This document shows, one piece after another, positions 1 through 7,187 of a DNA stretch of 64,000 bases. Below the pieces are notes generated by a model. It was not told the DNA's origin. It saw only the letters and a list, made by a program, of their open reading frames with translations, and did no database searches. The stretch's first letter is position 1, and each line of letters opens with the position of its first letter. The position numbers and the translations under genes were made by a program. The DNA is from Mycolicibacterium sediminis (lineage in GTDB: Bacteria; Actinomycetota; Actinomycetes; Mycobacteriales; Mycobacteriaceae): contig NZ_AP022588.1 of assembly GCF_010731735.1 (NCBI RefSeq), forward strand, positions 4,898,001 through 4,962,000, written 5' to 3'.

Positions 1-2
1 CC

Positions 3-1082
3 GTGCTCGGCGCGGGCGTCACCGGGCCGGACGCCGAACGGCTACTGGGCGAACGCGGCTTCTCCCTCGGGCACTTCCCGCAGAGCTTCCAGTTCGCGAC
101 CATCGGCGGCTTCGCGGCCACCCGTTCGTCCGGGCAGGATTCGGCCGGGTACGGCCGGTTCGACGACATGGTCCGCGGTGTCCGCGTCGTCACCCCGGCC
201 GGCGTGCTCGACCTCGGGCGGGCACCCGCGTCGGCGGCCGGACCGGATCTGCGTCAGCTGATCGTCGGGTCCGAGGGCGCCTTCGGCGTCATCACCGCCG
301 TACGGGTGCGCGTCCATCCCGTACCTGAGGCGACGCGTTACGAAGCCTGGTCGTTCCCCGACTTCACCACCGGCGCTACGGCTTTGCGGGCCGTGGTGCA
401 GAACGGCGCGGGCCCGACCGTCATCCGGCTCTCCGACGAGGCCGAGACCGGCGTCAACCTCGCGACCACGGAGGCGATCGGCGAGCAGACCGTCACCGGT
501 GGTTGCCTGGCCATCACCGTCTTCGAGGGCACCGCCGCGCACGCCGACAGCAGGCACGCCGAGACCAGGGCGCTGCTGAAGGCCCAGGGCGGTACCTCGC
601 TCGGGGAGGCGCCGGCGCGGGCCTGGGAGCACGGCCGGTTCGGCGCTCCCTATCTGCGTGACTCGCTGCTGTCCGCGGGCGCGCTGTGCGAGACGCTCGA
701 GACCGCGACGACGTGGTCCAACCTGTCGACGCTCAAGGCGGCGGTCACCGAGGCGCTGACGACGTCGCTGGGCGAATCCGGGACCCCCGCACTGGTGCTG
801 TGCCACATCTCGCACGTCTACCCGACCGGTGCGTCCCTGTACTTCACCGTGGTCGCCGGTCAGCGCGGCAACCCCATCGAGCAGTGGCGCGCGGCGAAGG
901 CGGCGGCGTCCGAGGCGATGGTCCGCTGCGGCGCCACCATCACCCACCACCATGCCGTCGGCGCCGATCACCGCCCGTGGATGCGCGACGAGATCGGCGA
1001 CCTCGGCGTCGAGGTGCTGCGCGCGGTGAAGTCGGTGCTCGACCCGGCCGGAATCATGAACCCTGGCAAGCTGATCCCGTGA
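3..1082 (+). CDS. FAD-binding oxidase, alkyl-DHAP synthase-like (5' partial)
   Basis: C-terminal 359 codons of a flavoprotein of the FAD-binding_4 / FAD-oxidase_C family (D-lactate dehydrogenase, alkyl-dihydroxyacetonephosphate synthase group). The gene is cut by the window edge, and the first GTG at 3 is probably an internal valine. The FAD-binding half is visible near residues 35-105 (GGFAATRSSGQDSAGYGRF, then VGSEGAFGVITAV). The cap domain ends with the family tail HHHAVGADH at about 315 and DPAGIMNPGKLIP at the very C-terminus. The gene overlaps the next one by GTGA, so the two are probably co-transcribed. Order and sequence recall M. tuberculosis Rv2251-Rv2252. A role in ether-lipid or other lipid oxidation is inferred; the true substrate cannot be told. 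Confidence 0.85.
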   Translation: MLGAGVTGPDAERLLGERGFSLGHFPQSFQFATIGGFAATRSSGQDSAGYGRFDDMVRGVRVVTPAGVLDLGRAPASAAGPDLRQLIVGSEGAFGVITAVRVRVHPVPEATRYEAWSFPDFTTGATALRAVVQNGAGPTVIRLSDEAETGVNLATTEAIGEQTVTGGCLAITVFEGTAAHADSRHAETRALLKAQGGTSLGEAPARAWEHGRFGAPYLRDSLLSAGALCETLETATTWSNLSTLKAAVTEALTTSLGESGTPALVLCHISHVYPTGASLYFTVVAGQRGNPIEQWRAAKAAASEAMVRCGATITHHHAVGADHRPWMRDEIGDLGVEVLRAVKSVLDPAGIMNPGKLIP

Positions 1083-1972
1083 ACCGGGTCACCGTCCTGA
1101 CCAACCCCGCGTCGGGGCACGGCCACGCGCCGCACGCCGCCGAGCGCGCCGTCGCGCGGTTCCAGCAGCGGGGCGTCGACGTGCGCGAGATCGTGGGCAG
1201 CGACGCGCTGCACGCCCGACGGCTGCTCGACGACGAACTCGCGAGCGGCACCGACGCCGTGGTGGTCGTCGGCGGCGACGGCATCATCTCGGTGGCACTG
1301 CAGGCGCTCGCCCGCGGGGACGTCCCGCTGGGCATCGTCCCGGCCGGCACCGGCAACGACCACGCCCGAGAGTTCGGGCTGCCGACGGGCGATCCGGCGG
1401 CCGCCGCCGACGTCGTCGTCGATGGTCGCTCCGAGCGGGTGGACCTCGGTCGCATCCGGGGGGCCGATGGCACGGACCGGTGGTTCGGCACGGTCATGGC
1501 GGCGGGGTTCGACTCGCTGGTCACCGACCGCACCAACCGGATGACGTGGCCGCACGGCCGGATGCGCTACAACCTCGCGATGGTCGCCGAGATCTCGAAG
1601 TTGCGTCTGCTGCCGTTCCGGCTGACCTTCGACGGCGGCGACGAAGTGGTCACCGACCTCACGCTGGCCGCCTTCGGGAACACCAGGAGCTACGGCGGCG
1701 GGATGCTGATCTGTCCCGACGCGGACCACGCCGACGGCCTGCTCGACGTGACGATGGTCCAGTCGGCGTCGCGTACCAAGCTGATCCGCCTCTTCCCCAC
1801 CGTCTTCAAGGGCACGCACATCGACCTCGACGAGGTGCGCACGGCGCGGGCCACGGTGATCACGGTCGACTGCCCCGGCATCAACGCCTACGCCGACGGT
1901 GAGTTCGCGTGCCCGCTGCCCGTGGAGGTGTCGGCGGTCTCGGACGCGCTGACGGTCCTACGGCCGCACTGA
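1079..1972 (+). CDS. dagK: Diacylglycerol/lipid kinase, DagK family
   Basis: 297-residue lipid kinase of the DAGK catalytic family, which phosphorylates diacylglycerol or a related lipid alcohol with ATP at the inner membrane face. The nucleotide-binding VVVGGDG lies at about 63-68 and PAGTGNDHARE at about 88-98; both are the family's signature loops. A GTG start at 1079 overlaps the upstream stop (GTGA), which fixes the start, and the protein opens with VTVLTNPASGHG as this family does. It resembles M. tuberculosis Rv2252, which acts in phosphatidylinositol-mannoside-related lipid metabolism. The partner flavoprotein upstream suggests a shared lipid pathway (inference). A strong inverted repeat follows the stop. 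Confidence 0.85.
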   Translation: MNRVTVLTNPASGHGHAPHAAERAVARFQQRGVDVREIVGSDALHARRLLDDELASGTDAVVVVGGDGIISVALQALARGDVPLGIVPAGTGNDHAREFGLPTGDPAAAADVVVDGRSERVDLGRIRGADGTDRWFGTVMAAGFDSLVTDRTNRMTWPHGRMRYNLAMVAEISKLRLLPFRLTFDGGDEVVTDLTLAAFGNTRSYGGGMLICPDADHADGLLDVTMVQSASRTKLIRLFPTVFKGTHIDLDEVRTARATVITVDCPGINAYADGEFACPLPVEVSAVSDALTVLRPH

Positions 1973-1980
1973 AGGTCGCG

Positions 1981-2056
1981 TTTCCCGGCGAGCAGACCCA
2001 AATGTGCTCGACACGCCGACCAGTTGTGCACGTTTGCGTCTGCTCGGCGGAAAAAA
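1981..2056. terminator. Imperfect inverted repeat between convergent genes
   Basis: The left arm at 1981-2002 (TTTCCCGGCGAGCAGACCCA continuing AA) pairs with the right arm at 2033-2055 (TTTGCGTCTGCTCGGCGGAA then A-run). The core CGAGCAGAC/GTCTGCTCG is exact, and the 30-base loop is GC-moderate. The A-tract on the plus strand reads as a T-tract for the minus-strand DUF3145 gene. The element occupies almost the whole gap between converging dagK and DUF3145, so it may serve as a bidirectional terminator. I recall similar GAGCAGACGCAAA palindromes in intergenic DNA of fast-growing mycobacteria, so it may also belong to a dispersed repeat family. Confidence 0.6.
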
Positions 2057-2062
2057 GAAGAG

Positions 2063-2575
2063 CTATCCGACTCCGCGGTTCAGCCAGGTGAGTTCACCGG
2101 TGTCGCCGCCTCCGCGGCAGGGCTCCAGTGCCTCGTCCCAAGCGGTGCCGAGCACCGTGTCGAGTTCGGCGGCCAGCGTGTCGGCGCCGGAGGCGAGCAG
2201 CGCGCGCAGCCGCATCTCGCCGACCATGACGTCGCCGTTGGCGCCCATCGCACCGTTCCACAACCCGAGCTGAGGCGTGTGGCACCACCGATGGCCGTCC
2301 ACGCCCTCGCTCGGGTCTTCGGTGACCTCGAAGCGCAGCACGGACCACGACCGCAGCGCGTTGGCCAACTGGGCGCCGGTACCGACCGGTCCTCGCCAGT
2401 TGGTGATGGCCCGCAGCTGCCCCGGCACGGCAGGCTGCGGGGTCCACTTCAGGTTGGCTCGCGCCGAAAGGGTCGACGACAGAGCCCACTCGACGTGGGG
2501 ACATACCGCCGCGGGAGAGGCGTGGACATACACCACGCCTGTCGTCGCGTCGGCGAATTGGTTCGACGCACGCAT
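2063..2575 (-). CDS. DUF3145 domain protein
   Basis: 170-residue actinobacterial protein of the DUF3145 family, function unknown. It has no signal peptide or membrane segment and looks cytosolic. The opening MRASNQFADATTGVVYVHA and the internal WTPQPAVPGQLRAITNWRG and VDGHRWCHTPQLGLW are highly characteristic stretches of the family. Length matches the usual 160-180 residues. The gene sits between the lipid kinase and the beta-lactamase-fold gene, as I recall for M. tuberculosis Rv2256c. Its ATG at 2575 has about 110 bp of upstream non-coding DNA, so it probably has its own promoter. Convergent with dagK. Confidence 0.85.
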   Translation of the reverse strand: MRASNQFADATTGVVYVHASPAAVCPHVEWALSSTLSARANLKWTPQPAVPGQLRAITNWRGPVGTGAQLANALRSWSVLRFEVTEDPSEGVDGHRWCHTPQLGLWNGAMGANGDVMVGEMRLRALLASGADTLAAELDTVLGTAWDEALEPCRGGGDTGELTWLNRGVG

Positions 2576-2684
2576 ACTCTGCTCCTTCGGGCTACCTGGG
2601 ACGTCTTCCCCAACGGCCTGGCGTTACCGAATAGATGCAGATGTTTCGCGCGTGTCTATTGTGCCCTGTGGGACGTGTGTTGCG

Positions 2685-3509
2685 CTAGTGTGCCCCGAAT
2701 TCTCTCAGGACTCCATCAGAAACTGCAGGCCAGAGGTCGTGCGTCCACTCCCCGAAGTCTCGATCGGTGAGCACCACCAGCGCGAGGTCGACGGTCGGGT
2801 CCACCCAGAGGAACGTGCCGGACTGCCCGAAGTGCCCGTAGGTCCGCGCCGAGTTGTCCGCGCCGGTCCAGTGCGGCGACTTGCCGTCGCGGATCTCGAA
2901 GCCCAGCCCCCAGTCGTTGGGACGCTGCGTGCCGAATCCCGGCAGCACCCCCGCCAGGCCGGGGAAGGCGACGGCGGTCGCCTCGGCGTGCAGCTCCGCC
3001 GAGACCAGCGCGGGCCGTAGCAGCTCGCCCGCGAAGCGCGCGAGGTCCGACACCGTCGCCGACGCGCCGTAGCCCGCCGCGTCCGCACCGCCGTCGAGCG
3101 CGCTCGACCGCATCCCGAGGGGTTCGAGCACTGCCTCGCGCAGATAGTCTGCGACGTCGAAGCCCGACTCCGCCTCGAGGGTGCGGGCCAGTACGGCGAA
3201 GCCCTCGTTCGAGTAGACGCGCCGCGTCCCCGGCGCGGCGATCACCTCGGCCGAGCGCATCGACAGCCCCGACGTGTGCGCGAGGAGGTGCCGCACGGTC
3301 GATCCCTCCGGACCCGCAGGAGTGTCGAGATCGACCGCCCCCTCCTCGATCGCGACATGCACCGCCCGCGCGACGAGGGGCTTGGTCACCGAAGCCAGCG
3401 CGTACCGCGCGTCGGCGTCGCCATGGGTGGCCAGCACGCCGGCCGGGCCGACCACGGCCGCCGAGGCGTTGGTCACCGGCCAGTCGGACAGGGCGTCGAG
3501 TGTGGTCAC
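2685..3509 (-). CDS. Serine hydrolase, beta-lactamase / class C PBP-like fold
   Basis: 274-residue protein of the beta-lactamase family (esterase / DD-peptidase-like). SVTK at about 40-43 is the SxxK nucleophile motif, YSN at 99-101 the second motif, and GHFGQSGTF near 220-228 carries the HxG third motif. There is no signal peptide, so it is predicted cytosolic, which favours an esterase or amidase over a cell-wall peptidase. GTG start at 3509. Position between DUF3145 and mscR matches Rv2257c as I remember it. Divergent from mscR with a 110-bp gap. The substrate is unknown. Confidence 0.8.
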   Translation of the reverse strand: MTTLDALSDWPVTNASAAVVGPAGVLATHGDADARYALASVTKPLVARAVHVAIEEGAVDLDTPAGPEGSTVRHLLAHTSGLSMRSAEVIAAPGTRRVYSNEGFAVLARTLEAESGFDVADYLREAVLEPLGMRSSALDGGADAAGYGASATVSDLARFAGELLRPALVSAELHAEATAVAFPGLAGVLPGFGTQRPNDWGLGFEIRDGKSPHWTGADNSARTYGHFGQSGTFLWVDPTVDLALVVLTDRDFGEWTHDLWPAVSDGVLREFGAH

Positions 3510-3620
3510 GCTGCCATCTCACCAGTTCGGCGAAACGCGTCGATCGGCCGCCCGCACGAGTGGTCCGGGAGCCGCGGGTGAACCGTCACCCGGCCGGGGC
3601 CCACCCATTAGGTTGGTGGC

Positions 3621-4706
3621 ATGAGTCAGACAGTGCGGGGCGTGATCTCCCGGAGCAAGAAGCAGCCCATCGAGTTGGTGGACATCGTGATCCCCGATCC
3701 GGGTCCGGGCGAAGTGGTCGTCGACGTCATCGCCTGCGGGGTGTGCCACACCGATCTGACCTACCGCGAGGGCGGCATCAACGACGAGTACCCGTTCCTG
3801 CTCGGCCACGAGGCGGCAGGCACCGTCGAGTCCGTGGGCGAGGGCGTCACCAACGTCGTGCCCGGCGACTTCGTGGTCCTCAACTGGCGTGCGGTGTGCG
3901 GCCGGTGCCGTGCCTGCAAGCGCGGTCGCCCGCACCTGTGCTTCGACACCCACAACGCCGCGCAGAAGATGACGCTGACCGACGGCACCGAACTCACCCC
4001 CGCCCTGGGCATCGGCGCGTTCGCCGACAAGACCCTAGTGCACGAGGGCCAGTGCACCAAGGTCGATCCCGAGGCCGACCCGGCCGTCGCCGGACTGATC
4101 GGCTGCGGCGTCATGGCAGGTCTCGGCGCGGCCATCAACACCGGCGCCGTCACCCGCGACGACACCGTGGCCGTGATCGGTTGCGGCGGTGTGGGTGACG
4201 CGGCGATCGCGGGAGCCGCTCTGGTCGGCGCGAAGAAGATCATCGCCGTCGACACCGACGACAAGAAGCTCTCGTGGGCGCGCGACTTCGGCGCCACGCA
4301 CACCATCAACGCCAAGGAGTTCGACGTCGTCGAGACCATCCAGGACCTCACGGACGGGTTCGGCGCCGACGTCGTGATCGACGCCGTGGGTCGGCCCGAG
4401 ACGTGGAAGCAGGCGTTCTACGCCCGCGACCTCGCCGGCACCGTGGTCCTGGTGGGGGTGCCGACGCCGGACATGACGCTGGAGATGCCGCTGGTCGACT
4501 TCTTCTCCCGCGGTGGCTCGCTGAAGAGTTCCTGGTACGGCGACTGCCTGCCCGAGCGCGACTTCCCCACCCTGATCAGCCTGTACCGCCAGGGCCGACT
4601 ACCGCTGGAGAAGTTCGTGACCGAGCGCATCCGCCTGGACGGCATCGAGGCCGCCTTCGACAAGATGCACGCCGGCGAGGTCCTGCGTTCGGTGGTGATT
4701 CTGTGA
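3621..4706 (+). CDS. mscR: S-nitrosomycothiol reductase / mycothiol-dependent formaldehyde dehydrogenase
   Basis: 361-residue zinc, NAD-dependent alcohol dehydrogenase of the class III type, which in actinobacteria oxidises S-hydroxymethyl-mycothiol (formaldehyde detoxification) and reduces S-nitrosomycothiol. Catalytic zinc ligands are C42 (CGVCHTD), H63 (GHE) and C162. Structural zinc cysteines are at about 93, 96, 99 and 107. The Rossmann GCGGVG is at 187-192. ATG at 3621 follows GGTTGGTGGC. The stop overlaps the next gene's GTG (GTGA); MscR with a metallo-beta-lactamase partner is the conserved mycobacterial pair (Rv2259-Rv2260). The partner is thought to act downstream in formaldehyde handling, analogous to S-formyl-thiol hydrolysis. 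Confidence 0.92.
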   Translation: MSQTVRGVISRSKKQPIELVDIVIPDPGPGEVVVDVIACGVCHTDLTYREGGINDEYPFLLGHEAAGTVESVGEGVTNVVPGDFVVLNWRAVCGRCRACKRGRPHLCFDTHNAAQKMTLTDGTELTPALGIGAFADKTLVHEGQCTKVDPEADPAVAGLIGCGVMAGLGAAINTGAVTRDDTVAVIGCGGVGDAAIAGAALVGAKKIIAVDTDDKKLSWARDFGATHTINAKEFDVVETIQDLTDGFGADVVIDAVGRPETWKQAFYARDLAGTVVLVGVPTPDMTLEMPLVDFFSRGGSLKSSWYGDCLPERDFPTLISLYRQGRLPLEKFVTERIRLDGIEAAFDKMHAGEVLRSVVIL

Positions 4707-5329
4707 GCGCCAACGTGAATCGCGTCGTCACCAGCGGGACGTTCGAACTCGACGGTGGCAGCTGGGACGTCGACAACAACATCTGGATCGTCGGGGACGA
4801 CTCCGACGTCGTGGTGTTCGACGCCGCGCACACCGCGCAGCCGATCATCGACGCCGTCGGCGGCCGCAACGTGGTCGCCGTGGTCTGCACCCACGGCCAC
4901 AACGACCACGTGACCGTCGCACCCGATCTCGGGAAGGCGCTCGACGCGCCGGTGTTCCTGCACCCCGCCGACGACGTGCTGTGGCGGATGACCCACCCCG
5001 ACAGCGACTTCCAGCCCGTCGAGGACGGCCTGGTGCTGCGGGCGGGCAACGTGGAACTGCGCGCCCTGCACACCCCCGGACACTCGCCGGGCTCGGTGTG
5101 CTGGTTCGCACCGGAGCTGAACGCCGTCATCAGCGGCGACACGCTCTTCAGCGGCGGCCCGGGTGCGACCGGCCGATCGTTCTCCGACTTCCCCACCATC
5201 CTGGAGTCCATCTCGGGCCGGCTAGGCATGCTGCCCGGCGAGACGGTCGTCTACACCGGCCACGGCGACACCACGACCATCGGCGACGAACTCGTCCACT
5301 ACGACGAGTGGGTGGCGCGCGGGAGCTGA
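4703..5329 (+). CDS. Metallo-beta-lactamase-fold hydrolase, MscR partner
   Basis: 208-residue MBL-fold hydrolase, glyoxalase II-like. The metal motif THGHNDH is near residues 64-70, followed by HTPGHSPGS near 113-121, SGDTLF near 136-141 and YTGHGD near 185-190, so the complete dinuclear zinc set is present. The GTG start at 4703 overlaps the mscR stop, which fixes both the start and translational coupling. Probable role: hydrolysis of the S-formyl-mycothiol or a related thioester made by MscR (inference from the conserved gene pair; the family covers many thioester and lactone hydrolases). Cytosolic, no signal peptide. Convergent with the SHOCT membrane protein, 4 bp between the stops. Confidence 0.85.
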   Translation: MSANVNRVVTSGTFELDGGSWDVDNNIWIVGDDSDVVVFDAAHTAQPIIDAVGGRNVVAVVCTHGHNDHVTVAPDLGKALDAPVFLHPADDVLWRMTHPDSDFQPVEDGLVLRAGNVELRALHTPGHSPGSVCWFAPELNAVISGDTLFSGGPGATGRSFSDFPTILESISGRLGMLPGETVVYTGHGDTTTIGDELVHYDEWVARGS

Positions 5330-5333
5330 CGGC

Positions 5334-6035
5334 TCACAGACCGTCGAGCACCCGTTTCTTCTCCGCTGCGAACTCGGCGTCGGTCAGCGCGCCCGAATCG
5401 TGAAGGCGCGCAAGGGTGCTGAGTTGCTCCAGGCGGACGCCCTGGTCGGTGGGCACGTACGTCGCCGCCGGTGCGGCGTAGCCGCGCGGTACGACGGCCG
5501 GGCGGGTGCGCGCAGCCCACACCCGCGCCGTCACGAGGGCCAGCAGTGCCAGCCCGAACACCGCGCCGAGCAGGAACGGCAGGTACCCGTACCGAGTGCC
5601 GTGTCCGAACGCGAGCGTCGGATTGAGATAGGGGCCGACGTTGCCGTCGGCCGTCACCTCGTAGGTCCCGGCGACGGGTATCTGGGCGACCCACACCCTG
5701 ATGCGCGAATCGTTGTTCACCGACGTGGTGGTGCCGACGTCCTCGGTGAGCACCGGGTCGGGGACGCCGTCGGGCGGGACGATGCCGATGGACATCTGCG
5801 GGATCGGTAGCCCGCCGTTGCCTCCGCCGATCACCAGCGTGTGGAAGCTGACGTCGACCTCGCCCTGCGGCAGTTCGAGGCTGCTCGCGCCGGGCACCGG
5901 CACCTCGCCGTAGGCGTCGAAGTCGTCGAAGACGAAGGCGTTGAGGGCGAGCACGGGCACGAAGCCGATCAACGACACCGCCATGACGAACACGGCGGCG
6001 CGCGTCATGACTCGGGGCCCGGTCCGTCGGCTCAC
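5334..6035 (-). CDS. Membrane protein with C-terminal SHOCT domain
   Basis: About 233 residues from the GTG at 6035; ATG at 6008 is the alternative, and a longer frame runs to 6077. A first membrane segment (AAVFVMAVSLIGFVPVLAL) is followed by an about 100-residue extracytoplasmic beta-rich region, a second membrane segment (YLPFLLGAVFGLALLALVTA), a short linker and a C-terminal SHOCT motif (LARLHDSGALTDAEFAAEKK). SHOCT is a short oligomerisation or membrane-associated helix-pair domain. Topology suggests an exported loop between two helices with the SHOCT tail inside. Function is not known. Its start lies about 65 bp from the divergent methyltransferase start, so they share a promoter region. 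Confidence 0.7.
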   Translation of the reverse strand: MSRRTGPRVMTRAAVFVMAVSLIGFVPVLALNAFVFDDFDAYGEVPVPGASSLELPQGEVDVSFHTLVIGGGNGGLPIPQMSIGIVPPDGVPDPVLTEDVGTTTSVNNDSRIRVWVAQIPVAGTYEVTADGNVGPYLNPTLAFGHGTRYGYLPFLLGAVFGLALLALVTARVWAARTRPAVVPRGYAAPAATYVPTDQGVRLEQLSTLARLHDSGALTDAEFAAEKKRVLDGL

Positions 6036-6100
6036 GAGGGGCAGTCTGTCACGGCCCGTTTCACCTGTCACGATCAAGATCGAGGGGCTACCGTCTCCCC

Positions 6101-7180
6101 ATGCCAGAGTCGAGCGTGGTGGTGCGACCGGAGCCGCCGGACAGCAGCTGGTACAGCGCCGCCTCCCGCCTCCAGGCCGCGGGGTTGCGCCGGGCGATGG
6201 CGCTGTTCGACGAAGCCGCGGCCGCGGTACCCATCCCCCGCGTTCCGCGGCCGATCGTCATCGCCGACTACGGCGCGGGCACCGGTTACAACTCGGTGCT
6301 ACCCCTGTGCTCGGCGATCTCGGTGCTGCGCAAGCGCACTCAGCCCGAGCACTCCATCCTGGTGACGCACACCGACGCGCCGGACAACGACTTCACCGCG
6401 CTGTTCCGCACGTTGAGTCACGACCCGGACAGCTATCTGAAGCGCGACGACGCGTCGTTCGCCTCGGCGGTCGGCCGGTCGTACTACAAGCAGATCCTGC
6501 CGTCGAACAGCGTGAACCTCGCGTGGTCGGCGTGGGCGCTGCACTGGCTGGCCCGGGTGCCGATGCCGGTGAGCGACCACCTGCTCGCGGCGTACACCCG
6601 CGATCCGGCGGTGCGTGCGGCGTACGCCAGGCAGGCGGCCTTCGACTGGCACGAGTTCGTCGCGTTCCGGGGCCGCGAGCTGTGTCCGGGCGGCCGGATG
6701 GTGGTCATGACGATGGGTGTCGACGAGGACGGCCAACTCGGGTTCGGGCCGTTGGTCGCGGCCATCTCCGAGACGCTCGAGGAACTCGTCGCGCGCGACG
6801 TGATCACCGCCGACGAGTACGCGGGGATGTCGATCCCGATCGTGGGCCGCACGGCCAAGGACTTCGAATCGCCCTTTGCGCCGTCGGGAACCTTCGAGAA
6901 GTTGTCCATCACCGGCATGGACCTCTTCGACGGCGAGGACCGGTTCTTCAAGCAGTACCGCAGCGACGGCAAGGCCGACGCCTTCGGCGCCCAGTGGGCG
7001 GCGTTCGTCCGCGCCGCCCTCTCCCCGACCCTCGCCGGTCAACTGACGCCCAACCGCCCCGCCGACGCGTTCTCGCACGCCCTGGAGGCGGGTGTCGCGG
7101 CACGGCTGGCGGCCGCGCCTGCCGGGGTTCGGATCCCGTTGGCGCTGGTCGTGATCGAGAAGAAGCAGCCGCGCGACTGA
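6101..7180 (+). CDS. SABATH-family carboxyl methyltransferase-like protein
   Basis: 359-residue S-adenosylmethionine-dependent methyltransferase. The SAM-binding loop IADYGAGTGYNS lies at 54-65, NDFTALFRTL at 96-105 and a long motif ending WSAWALHWLARVP at 142-154. A later RELCPGGRMVVMTMG strand follows. This ordered set matches the plant SABATH family (salicylic, benzoic, jasmonic acid carboxyl methyltransferases), where it reads IADLGCSSGPNT, NDFN and SSYSLHWLSxxP. The expected role is O-methylation of a small carboxylic acid or similar nucleophile; the substrate is unknown. The start is ATG at 6101, in a divergent arrangement with the SHOCT gene. It ends 8 bp before the converging acyl-CoA dehydrogenase. 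No sign of frameshift. Confidence 0.75.
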   Translation: MPESSVVVRPEPPDSSWYSAASRLQAAGLRRAMALFDEAAAAVPIPRVPRPIVIADYGAGTGYNSVLPLCSAISVLRKRTQPEHSILVTHTDAPDNDFTALFRTLSHDPDSYLKRDDASFASAVGRSYYKQILPSNSVNLAWSAWALHWLARVPMPVSDHLLAAYTRDPAVRAAYARQAAFDWHEFVAFRGRELCPGGRMVVMTMGVDEDGQLGFGPLVAAISETLEELVARDVITADEYAGMSIPIVGRTAKDFESPFAPSGTFEKLSITGMDLFDGEDRFFKQYRSDGKADAFGAQWAAFVRAALSPTLAGQLTPNRPADAFSHALEAGVAARLAAAPAGVRIPLALVVIEKKQPRD

Positions 7181-7187
7181 GAACCCG

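Noticed and set aside
3510..3620. Possible regulator site between the beta-lactamase-fold gene and mscR
   Set aside because: Only short GC-rich inverted repeats expected by chance; nothing convincing.
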